Assembly (NCBI GenBank): GCA_016782825.1
Contig: JADHXT010000023.1
Location: 1 to 18,471 of the forward strand
Direction of reading: 5' to 3'
DNA: 18,471 nt
Source of the DNA: Candidatus Brocadiia bacterium
GTDB taxonomy: Bacteria > Planctomycetota > PUPC01 > DSUN01
Positions 12,582-18,471 of the stretch are shown here, piece by piece (positions within the stretch are counted from its first letter, which is position 1; each line of letters begins with the position of its first letter). The position numbers and the translations under genes were made by a program. Below the pieces are notes generated by a model. It did no database searches, was not told the DNA's origin, and saw only the letters and a list, made by a program, of their open reading frames with translations.

Positions 12582-15083
12582 GTGACAAGACCCCTATCCC
12601 ACCTCTGTATCCTCGCGCTGTCGTTGGCCTTCGCCGTGGTGGCCACGCATGGCTCGGCCGGCGCGAAGCCCAAGGCCAAGCCGAAGGCCCAACCGAAGGC
12701 CCCCGCCAAGCCAAAGCCCCCGGCCAAGCCGGCGCCCTACCGCCCCGGTCCGTTGCTGACGCGCTTTCTCGATGGGCCGATGAAGGGCGTGGACGAGATC
12801 ATATTCGCGGTGCGCGTGCCCGGCCGCGACCACTGGTATGTGACCTTCGGCAACTACTCGGACCACTCGGAGTACAGCAAGAGCCGAGGCTTCAAGTTCC
12901 AGGACGGCGTGTACTGGGGCTACGCCGAGGGCGGACGGCTCTGCCGGATGAACCTGCGCACGGGCAAGCTCACGAGGCTGCTCGACGACCCCAAGGGCGG
13001 CGTGCGCGACCCGCAGATGCACTACAGCGGCAAGAAGATCCTCGTCTCCTACCGCCGCGGCGGCGAGCACCCCTTCCACCTCTATGAGATCAACATCGAC
13101 GGCAGCGGCCTGCGGCAGCTCACCGACGGCCCCGACGACGACATCGAGCCCGCCTACTGCCCCGACGGCAGCATCGTCTTCTGCTCGTCGCGGTGCAGGC
13201 GCTACGTGAACTGCTGGTACACCCGCGTGGCCACACTCTACCGCTGCGACGGCGACGGCGGCAACATCCGCATGCTCTCCAGCAACAACGACCACGACAA
13301 CACCCCGTGGGTGCTGCCCGACGGCCGCATCCTCTACATGCGCTGGGAATACGTCGACCGCAGCCAGGTGCACTACCACCATCTGTGGACCATGAACCCC
13401 GACGGCACGAACCAGATGGTGTACTTCGGCAATTCCTTCGGCGGCATCGCCATGCTCGATGCCAAGCCGATCCCCGCCACGAACAAAGTGGTCGTGTCGT
13501 ACTCACCCGGCCACGGCCGTTCGGAGCACTTTGGCCCCGTGACCATCGTGGACCCGACCATCGGCCCCGACGTCCAGGCCTCGGCCAAACGCATCAGCCG
13601 CGAGAGCGACTGGAAGGACCCCTACGCCTTCAGCGAAGACTGCTTTCTGGTGGCCAACCGCAAGGGCATCTTTGTGATGGACGGCAAGGGGAAGAGCGAG
13701 CTGGTGCATGCGCTGCCCGCCAACGAGCGGCACCTGCAATGCCACGAGCCGCGCCCCCTGCGACCGCGAGCCCACGAGCGAGTGATCCCCGACCGCACCA
13801 ACCTGGCGAAGCCCACCGGCCGCCTCGTGCTGGCCGACATCTACCACGGTCGCAAGATGGCCAGCGTCAAACGCGGCAGCATCAAGAAGCTGCTCGTCCT
13901 CCAGCAGGTGCCCAAGCCGGTCAACCACTCGGGCGGCATGCAGCCTCTCACCATCGGCGGCTCCTTCACGCTCGCCCAGATACTCGGCACGGTGCCCGTC
14001 GAGCCCGACGGCTCGGCCTACTTCGACGTGCCCGCCCTCAAGTCGGTGTTCTTCGTCGCACTCGACGCGAACGACCGGGCCGTCAAGCGGATGCACAGCT
14101 TCGCCGCGCTCCAGCCCGGCGAAACGACCAGTTGCGTGGGCTGTCACGAGCAGCGCACCGAGACGCCCCGGCACAGCCTCCTCGCCGCGCTCGACGCCGT
14201 CAAGCGTCCCCCCTCGCTACCGAAGAAGCCCCGCTTCGTGCCCGATGTGATCGACTTCCCCCGCGACATCCAGCCCATCCTCGACCGCCACTGCGTGACG
14301 TGCCACAACCCCGACAAGTACACTGCCAAGGTGGACCTCACCGGCGACAAGACCCCCATGTACACCATGAGCTACTGGGCCATGCAGCTTCCCGGCCTCG
14401 TCGCCGACAACCGCAACCGCCCCCAGAGCAACTACGACCCCTACGTCATCGGCAGCGGCGCCGCCCGCCTGATGAAGAAGATCGACGGCAGCCACCACAA
14501 GGTGAAGGTGACGGAGCGCGAGCACACCCTCATCCGCCTGTGGATCGACACCAGCGCCTGCTACCCCGGCACCTATGCTTCGCTCGGATGTGGTTCCTAT
14601 CCCGTGGGCCTCGGGGGCAAGACCGGCGCGGAGATCAGGAAGCGTTGCGGGCAGTGCCACACCCGCGACCACGTCGACGGCCGCACGCGCAAGAAGACCA
14701 AGGTCGTGGTGTTCCCCAAGCAACGCGGAAGCATGGGGACGGTCTATAATCTCTCCCGGCCCGAGAAGTCGCGCCTGCTCACCGCCATGCTGGCCAAGGA
14801 AGCAGGGGGCCTGTCCCTGAAGGGCAAGGTGGTGTTCAAGACCCGCAACGATCCGCTCTACCTCGCCATCCTGGCGCAGTTGCGCAAGGCGCACAACCAG
14901 CTCGTGGCCGGCAAGCGCTTCGACATGCCTGGGTTCCGCCCCAACCCGCACTACATCCGCGAGATGCAGCGCTACGGCATCCTGCCCCATGACCTCAAGC
15001 CCAACGTGCCCGTGGACCCCTACGCCACCGACCGCGCCTACTGGGCATCGTTCGACTACCAGCCGGCCGTTGCGGTGAAGTAG
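12582..15083 (+). CDS. HzsA-like exported multihaem cytochrome c with beta-propeller
   Basis: The product (833 residues) has a Sec signal peptide ending GSAGA, a Lys/Pro/Ala linker, then a large beta-propeller-like region (about 45-480) with repeats such as LYEINIDGSGLRQLTDGPDDD and LWTMNPDGTN. The C-terminal third carries three haem c sites: CVGCH (518-522), CVTCH (571-575) and CGQCH (689-693). Length and architecture resemble the alpha subunit of hydrazine synthase and the broader HzsA-related group. No beta or gamma subunit gene is nearby, so a true hydrazine synthase is unlikely; an uncharacterised periplasmic redox protein is the safer call. The GTG is preferred because AGAGGAG sits at 12566-12572 (9-bp spacing) and it gives a normal signal peptide. 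The alternative ATG at 12552 adds ten residues with two Glu in the n-region. It converges on the URO-D gene 27 bp away. Confidence 0.85.
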   Translation: MTRPLSHLCILALSLAFAVVATHGSAGAKPKAKPKAQPKAPAKPKPPAKPAPYRPGPLLTRFLDGPMKGVDEIIFAVRVPGRDHWYVTFGNYSDHSEYSKSRGFKFQDGVYWGYAEGGRLCRMNLRTGKLTRLLDDPKGGVRDPQMHYSGKKILVSYRRGGEHPFHLYEINIDGSGLRQLTDGPDDDIEPAYCPDGSIVFCSSRCRRYVNCWYTRVATLYRCDGDGGNIRMLSSNNDHDNTPWVLPDGRILYMRWEYVDRSQVHYHHLWTMNPDGTNQMVYFGNSFGGIAMLDAKPIPATNKVVVSYSPGHGRSEHFGPVTIVDPTIGPDVQASAKRISRESDWKDPYAFSEDCFLVANRKGIFVMDGKGKSELVHALPANERHLQCHEPRPLRPRAHERVIPDRTNLAKPTGRLVLADIYHGRKMASVKRGSIKKLLVLQQVPKPVNHSGGMQPLTIGGSFTLAQILGTVPVEPDGSAYFDVPALKSVFFVALDANDRAVKRMHSFAALQPGETTSCVGCHEQRTETPRHSLLAALDAVKRPPSLPKKPRFVPDVIDFPRDIQPILDRHCVTCHNPDKYTAKVDLTGDKTPMYTMSYWAMQLPGLVADNRNRPQSNYDPYVIGSGAARLMKKIDGSHHKVKVTEREHTLIRLWIDTSACYPGTYASLGCGSYPVGLGGKTGAEIRKRCGQCHTRDHVDGRTRKKTKVVVFPKQRGSMGTVYNLSRPEKSRLLTAMLAKEAGGLSLKGKVVFKTRNDPLYLAILAQLRKAHNQLVAGKRFDMPGFRPNPHYIREMQRYGILPHDLKPNVPVDPYATDRAYWASFDYQPAVAVK

Positions 15084-15110
15084 GTAGGCTTGCGGAAGGA
15101 GTGGCCGGCG

Positions 15111-16148
15111 TTACACGGAGCAGGCCGTTTCCACCATTGCACGCTGGTTCTCCAGCGTGGCGTCGGGCGTGGTGCCCGTGCCGGTGGAGAGCAGCAGCCG
15201 GTGGCCTGCCGCCTGCTCCAGCACCTGCCGCGTGGCCGCGCGCACGGCGTCGGGCGTGCCGTGGCGCATGACGCCGTGCGGGTCGAGTCCCCCGAAGAGC
15301 ACGATGCGGTCGCCCACCTTGGTCAGAAGCTCGCCGAGGGGGTGCACGTCGCTGCCGAAGTGCCACACGTCGGCCCCGAAGTCGAGCACCATGTCCACGT
15401 GGTCGTCCGAGTGACGCCCCTCGTTGTGGTAGATGCGCACGGCGTCGGGGAAGGCTCCGAAGACCGCCTGTTCGTGGGGCAACACAAACTCGCGCAACTG
15501 GTCGGGCGTCACCTGGCTGCACACGTGGTCGGCCACGCAGACCACCTCGGCTCCGCCCACGTTGGCGTCCTGCACGCGCAGCCACTCGATGAGAAGCTCG
15601 GTGACCATCCCCATCAGCTTGTGCAGGCGCTCGGGGGCGTCGTACATGGCGAGGTAGAAGCGCTCGTAGCCCATCAGCAGGCCGGCCACCTCGGCCGGGC
15701 CCATGCACATGGCCCATCGCTCCATCTCGATGCCTTTGGCCTGGAGCTTGCGCCGCATGGTCTCGCGCTGGGTGAGCTGAAGCGGCATCAGGCCGTCCTC
15801 GCCCGGACGGGGCGGGCGCAGGTGGTCGATGTCGCTGGGGTCGTGGATCACTTCGGCGATGTAGGGCGCGCCGTCGCGGAACCACTGGAGGCGGCCGCCG
15901 AAGGCCGACACCTCGACGATCACGCCCAGGTCGGGGAACGCGCCGGGCAGGATGAGGGCGTCGGGCAGCAGTGCCATCAGCTTGAGCTGGATGGCCAGTT
16001 TCTCATCCACGTCGAAGTAGTAGCGGAAGAAGTCCGGCACGCCGCCCACGGCGCCGGCGTGGCAGGGAAAAAAGTCCCAGATGACCGGCAGCACGCGCGG
16101 CTCGGCCGGGTTCCGCACGAGAGAGATCAGATCCTGGTAGGTGGGCAT
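15111..16148 (-). CDS. Uroporphyrinogen decarboxylase (URO-D) family protein, probably not HemE
   Basis: The 345-residue protein has the length and TIM-barrel pattern of the URO-D/methyltransferase family. Recognisable parts include LPVIWDF at the N-terminus, a central LMGYERFYLAMYDAPERLHKL helix, VWHFGSDVHPLGEL, RIVLFGGLDP and the closing STGTGTTPDATLENQRAMVE. The HemE N-terminal MRQAGR signature is missing; the equivalent place reads FFPCHAGAV. The His-X-Cys and later Cys that bind zinc in MtaA-type corrinoid methyltransferases are also not seen: the regions near residues 240 and 317-322 read HNEGRH and STGTGTT. It is therefore a divergent paralogue of unknown substrate. The ATG at 16148 fits the predicted promoter (leader about 64 nt), although no clear ribosome binding site precedes it. 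It is divergent from the dehydrogenase gene. Confidence 0.88.
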   Translation of the reverse strand: MPTYQDLISLVRNPAEPRVLPVIWDFFPCHAGAVGGVPDFFRYYFDVDEKLAIQLKLMALLPDALILPGAFPDLGVIVEVSAFGGRLQWFRDGAPYIAEVIHDPSDIDHLRPPRPGEDGLMPLQLTQRETMRRKLQAKGIEMERWAMCMGPAEVAGLLMGYERFYLAMYDAPERLHKLMGMVTELLIEWLRVQDANVGGAEVVCVADHVCSQVTPDQLREFVLPHEQAVFGAFPDAVRIYHNEGRHSDDHVDMVLDFGADVWHFGSDVHPLGELLTKVGDRIVLFGGLDPHGVMRHGTPDAVRAATRQVLEQAAGHRLLLSTGTGTTPDATLENQRAMVETACSV

Positions 16149-16218
16149 GGTGTGGCTCGCTGGTTTGCTCAGGGCGGGCCGCGCGTGCTCCAGCGCGGTA
16201 CACACTTGGCGCGGAACC

Positions 16219-16247
16219 AGTGTAGCTGCGACGCGGACAGGTGTCCA
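16219..16247 (-). promoter_or_regulatory. Sigma70-type promoter of the URO-D family gene
   Basis: On the minus strand TGGACA (16247-16242), a 17-bp spacer and TACACT (16224-16219) form a promoter with the same -10 box as two others in the window. Transcription would start near 16212. Confidence 0.6.
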
Positions 16248-16295
16248 ACTGCATCGGCTCTCACTCATGGTGCAGGCATTCCACCGGCCAGTGTG

Positions 16296-16301
16296 TATAA
16301 T
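16296..16301 (+). promoter_or_regulatory. -10 box of the hydroxyacid dehydrogenase gene
   Basis: A perfect TATAAT lies 37 nt before the start codon at 16339, preceded by GTGTG. No good -35 box is found at 16-18 bp (CAGGCA at 17 bp), so the promoter may need an activator or another upstream contact. It is 48 bp from the divergent URO-D promoter. Confidence 0.5.
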
Positions 16302-16338
16302 GGTGGGCACGCACCCGCACTCCAGGAATGAGGAATCC

Positions 16339-17334
16339 ATGAAACGGGGCATCTTCATCCTCCACGCCGAGGCATTCGAGACCATCTACGGCGGCGAGCA
16401 TCGCCAGGCGATCGCCGAGCTGGTGGACATCGCCGGCCCGCCGGTCACGGCCGATGCCGTACTGACCGACCCGGCTGTGCTCCGCGACGTGGAGCTGGTC
16501 TTCTCGGGCTGGGGCGCGCCGCAGATGGACGCGGCTTTCCTCGCGGCGGCGCCGGAGCTCGAAGCGGTGTTCTACGGCGCCGGCTCGGTGCGCGGCTTCG
16601 TGACGGACGCCTTGTGGGAGCGCGGCGTGGTGGTCACCAGCGGCTGGGCGATGAACGCCGTGCCCGTGGCGGAGTTCGCCCTGTCCCAGATTCTGTTCTC
16701 CCTCAAACGCGGGTGGGCACACGCCATGTCCATCGCGCGCCGCGGACGCGACGGGCGCCAGCGCATGCCGGTTCCTGGGGCCTATCACACGCGGGTGGGC
16801 ATCATCTCGCTGGGCGCCATCGGGCGGCTGGTGTGCAAGCTGCTCCGCCCGTTCGATGTGGACGTGCTGGCCTGCGATCCCTACGTGGACGACGCCGTGT
16901 TCGACCAGCTCGGCGTGCGGCGCGCGAGCCTGGAGGAGATTTTCGCGCGGTGCCACGTGGTGAGCCTCCACGCGCCCAACCTGCCGTCCACACGGGGGAT
17001 GATCGCGGGCGGCCACTTCACCTCGATGCCGAAGGACGCGACGTTCATCAACACGGCGCGCGGCGACATCATTCGCGAGGAGGAGCTGGTGGCGGTGCTT
17101 CGCCAGCGGCCCGACTTGTGGGCCGTGCTCGACGTGCTGGCGGACGGCGATCGCGGCGCCGACCCCGCCATCTACGACTTGCCGAACGTAGTGCTCACGC
17201 CGCACATCGCGGGGGCACTGGACGGCGAGCGCCGCCGGATGGGCGCGGCCATGGTAGCCGAGCTGCGCCGCTACCTGGCTGGCCAGCCGCTCCAGTGGCA
17301 GATCACCCGCGAGCTCCTGGCGCACATGGCCTGA
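16339..17334 (+). CDS. D-isomer-specific 2-hydroxyacid dehydrogenase family protein
   Basis: The 331-residue protein has the family's two-domain layout: an N-terminal flavodoxin-like part with VFYGAGSVRGFVTDALWERGVVVTS-type sequence, a Rossmann domain (about 150-280) and a returning C-terminal helix. The nucleotide loop reads SLGAIG (157-162), with Ser instead of the first Gly of GXGXXG. An acidic residue follows in ACDPY for NAD binding. Catalytic Arg241 (NTARGD) and His289 (TPHIAG) are present. The usual catalytic Glu of the DVF.EP segment is missing; that segment reads DVLADGD, so an Asp may take its place. Substrate is unknown; a role in 2-hydroxy/2-keto acid or sugar acid interconversion is inferred from the family. 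The ATG is supported by AGGA upstream and the TATAAT at 16296. It is cytoplasmic, with no signal peptide. Confidence 0.88.
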   Translation: MKRGIFILHAEAFETIYGGEHRQAIAELVDIAGPPVTADAVLTDPAVLRDVELVFSGWGAPQMDAAFLAAAPELEAVFYGAGSVRGFVTDALWERGVVVTSGWAMNAVPVAEFALSQILFSLKRGWAHAMSIARRGRDGRQRMPVPGAYHTRVGIISLGAIGRLVCKLLRPFDVDVLACDPYVDDAVFDQLGVRRASLEEIFARCHVVSLHAPNLPSTRGMIAGGHFTSMPKDATFINTARGDIIREEELVAVLRQRPDLWAVLDVLADGDRGADPAIYDLPNVVLTPHIAGALDGERRRMGAAMVAELRRYLAGQPLQWQITRELLAHMA

Positions 17335-17534
17335 GAGCCGATGCGGCGAAGCGCGGTCAGGTCTACATTCTTCATTTTATCGTCTGGTTTTGGCGCCGAC
17401 GCCTAAGCCGCGCGATCTGCCCTCCGCTTACTCCAGCGCGCCCCGCGGCGCCTTCCCGCTTGACAGGCCGATGTAGGCCCCCTACACTTCTTTGGCAGTC
17501 GAGTACCGTCCCACTGCAAGGAGGAAAGAGCGCG
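17335..17534. other. Intergenic region before the leader ORF
   Basis: A locally AT-richer patch (about 17365-17395) follows the dehydrogenase stop. It has no clear hairpin with a T-run, so no intrinsic terminator is called. The right part holds the promoter at 17460-17488 and an AAGGAGG ribosome binding site at 17518-17524. Confidence 0.5.
17460..17488 (+). promoter_or_regulatory. Sigma70-type promoter of the leader ORF and YibE/F gene
   Basis: A perfect TTGACA (17460-17465), a 17-bp spacer (17466-17482) and TACACT (17483-17488) form one of the best promoters in the window. Transcription would start near 17495, leaving about 23 nt before the AAGGAGG site. Confidence 0.75.
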
Positions 17535-17612
17535 GTGTCCCCGGGGGGCTTCGAGCCAGGACTCTCCGTGGGCGCGCCGCGCGTGGCGCCACGCCCCTGT
17601 CCGAAACCATGA
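17535..17612 (+). CDS. Probable 25-residue proline-rich leader peptide
   Basis: A GTG at 17535 sits 10 bases after a full AAGGAGG ribosome binding site (17518-17524) and opens a 25-codon frame. It ends in TGA at 17610-17612, overlapping the ATG of the YibE/F gene by four bases (ATGA). The peptide has seven prolines and ends APRPCPKP. The YibE/F start has no ribosome binding site of its own, so ribosomes finishing this small ORF would supply it by coupling. It is not known to me as a family. It could be a regulatory leader peptide or merely a translated stretch that delivers ribosomes. It was chosen on ribosome binding site, promoter and overlap, not on homology. Confidence 0.5.
   Translation: MSPGGFEPGLSVGAPRVAPRPCPKP
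17581..17594 (+). promoter_or_regulatory. 14-bp perfect palindrome inside the leader ORF
   Basis: GCGTGGCGCCACGC is fully self-complementary and ends 14 bases before the YibE/F ATG. In mRNA it could form a 5-bp stem (GCGTG with CACGC) around GCGC. It lies within the leader ORF, so translating ribosomes would melt it. That arrangement would suit control of the downstream start, but this is inference. Confidence 0.4.
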
Positions 17613-18471
17613 TCAAACCACGAGCAATTCGCTGGCAGGCCGCCGTCGTGCTGGCGAGTGTGGCTGCCTCGGTTCTTGCGGCGCATCTGCTCCGCCATTC
17701 AGCGGGGTATCATGAACGCGCCGGGGACGGCACGTCGAAAGCCACCGTGTGCCGCGCCGTGGTGCGCGGCCCGTCCGACGCGGGAGGGGACGGGGGCAAG
17801 ACGTCGTTCGCCATTCTCTCGGGTCCCTGCCGGGGGAAGGATGTGCGCCGCGCCCGTGCGGGGGCATGCGGCGAGGTCGAGCGCGATGGCGGTGCCGTGG
17901 GGGAGCGGTACGTCGTTGCCGTGGAGCGCAGCAGGGGCGAGTGGGTGGTGGGCCGCGTCGTCCGCGAGCGGGATGGCGCCCTGCTGGGCCTCGCGGCAGC
18001 GCTCGTGGCTCTGCTGGCCATCACGACAGGGCGGAGGGGCCTTGCCACGGTCGGCTCCGTGGCGTGGGCGTGGGCGCTGCTGGTGGGGCTGCTGCTGCCG
18101 GCGGTTCTCGCGGGCGCGCGCGCGGGCATGCTGTGCGTCGCCGTGGCGCCGGCCATCGCGGCGCCCACGCTCCTGGCGATCGGCGGGGTGAATCGAAAAA
18201 CGGCCTCGGCCATTGCAGGAACGCTGTGCGGTATGCTGGCCGGCGGGCTCGTCGCCGCCGGCTTCGTGGACGCCATGGCGCTCACGGGCCTCGAGATCGA
18301 ATTCGGGCCGCACGCCCATCTCGACAACGCGTTGTGGTTCGCTCGGCCCCTGCACCACGTTCGCTTCGCCAGCCTGCTGATGGCCGGCCTGCTGCTGGCG
18401 GGCCTGGGCGCCGTGATGGATGTCTCGATGGCGGTGGCCTCCACCGTTGCCCAAGTGCATCGGGCGGCGCC
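17609..18471 (+). CDS. YibE/F family membrane protein, 3' end cut by the window
   Basis: The frame is open from 17609 to the window end (287 codons visible). It shows an N-terminal membrane helix (about residues 10-26), a soluble segment of about 95 residues, then several long hydrophobic stretches. Near the end is the family signature GAVMDVSMAVAS preceded by an EIEFGPHAHLDN loop. In YibE/F proteins this signature lies in the membrane core, so the C-terminal helices are missing here. The family is a polytopic membrane protein of unknown transport function. Start choice: the first in-frame ATG, in ATGA overlap with the leader ORF; it lacks its own ribosome binding site. Long minus-strand frames over the same DNA (17699-18460) are shadows. 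Confidence 0.82.
   Translation, partial: MIKPRAIRWQAAVVLASVAASVLAAHLLRHSAGYHERAGDGTSKATVCRAVVRGPSDAGGDGGKTSFAILSGPCRGKDVRRARAGACGEVERDGGAVGERYVVAVERSRGEWVVGRVVRERDGALLGLAAALVALLAITTGRRGLATVGSVAWAWALLVGLLLPAVLAGARAGMLCVAVAPAIAAPTLLAIGGVNRKTASAIAGTLCGMLAGGLVAAGFVDAMALTGLEIEFGPHAHLDNALWFARPLHHVRFASLLMAGLLLAGLGAVMDVSMAVASTVAQVHRAA

Noticed and set aside
12582..15083. Calling the gene hzsA and the organism anammox
   Set aside because: HzsA-like proteins occur beyond anammox bacteria, this one has an extra CXXCH, and no other anammox gene is present in the window.
15062..15109. GCCGGCC / GGCCGGC inverted repeat between the convergent HzsA-like and URO-D genes as a bidirectional terminator
   Set aside because: The arms are only 7 bp, the loop is 34 nt and includes the end of the HzsA-like gene, and there is no T-run; short GC palindromes are expected by chance at this GC content.
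15111..16148. Calling the gene hemE
   Set aside because: The N-terminal HemE signature is absent and there is no haem biosynthesis neighbour.
17540..17570. A CTTCGAGCC stretch resembling a tRNA T-loop
   Set aside because: The flanks do not pair to form a T-arm and no acceptor or anticodon stem can be built around it.
17699..18460. Minus-strand frames of about 250 codons at the right edge
   Set aside because: They oppose the YibE/F reading frame, which has membrane helices and a family signature. The minus-strand products are Arg/Ala/Pro-rich without domains.

Overview
This is a GC-rich, gene-dense bacterial fragment with ten recognisable protein genes, one probable leader peptide and no RNA genes or CRISPR. 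The gene content suggests a Planctomycetota-like bacterium, or a relative in the PVC or neighbouring free-living heterotroph groups: a Gld-type ABC operon outside Bacteroidota, a Tat-exported Gfo/Idh/MocA oxidoreductase, ThuA-like domains, an HzsA-like multihaem protein, a URO-D paralogue and hairpin-rich intergenic repeats. This placement is inferred from gene content, not from a marker gene.

Layout. Positions 1-973 hold no convincing gene. They carry a 9-bp tandem repeat, a cluster of REP-like hairpins and inverted repeats, and a terminator-like hairpin for the first operon. Positions 974-6062 (minus strand) are a tightly coupled four-gene operon: ABC ATPase, ABC-2 permease, GldG-like auxiliary protein, and a DUF4340 protein that ends in a parvulin prolyl isomerase domain. 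A strong sigma70-type promoter sits at 6220-6247. Positions 6296-11468 (minus strand) are a second operon: a Tat-signal Gfo/Idh/MocA oxidoreductase, a secreted protein with two ThuA domains, and a secreted MGH1-like glycoside hydrolase. Next come a DMT/EamA permease (minus, 11550-12428) and, divergent from it, an HzsA-like beta-propeller protein with three CXXCH haem sites (plus, 12582-15083). The HzsA-like gene converges on a URO-D-family protein (minus, 15111-16148). A divergent D-2-hydroxyacid dehydrogenase follows (plus, 16339-17334). The window ends inside a YibE/F-family membrane protein (plus, from 17609) whose start overlaps the stop of a 25-codon proline-rich leader ORF.

How the parts may work together. 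The first operon looks like a complete envelope ABC machine with an extracytoplasmic auxiliary arm and a built-in folding catalyst. All three products of the second operon carry export signals, which suggests extracytoplasmic glycan or glycoside processing that pairs sugar oxidation (Gfo/Idh/MocA), ThuA chemistry and an (alpha/alpha)6-barrel hydrolase. The HzsA-like protein is an exported c-type cytochrome; no other hydrazine synthase subunit is visible.

Promoter-like pairs with 16-17 bp spacing lie in front of most transcription units, and several share a TACACT -10 box. They helped fix the starts of the DMT permease, the Gfo/Idh/MocA protein and the HzsA-like protein.
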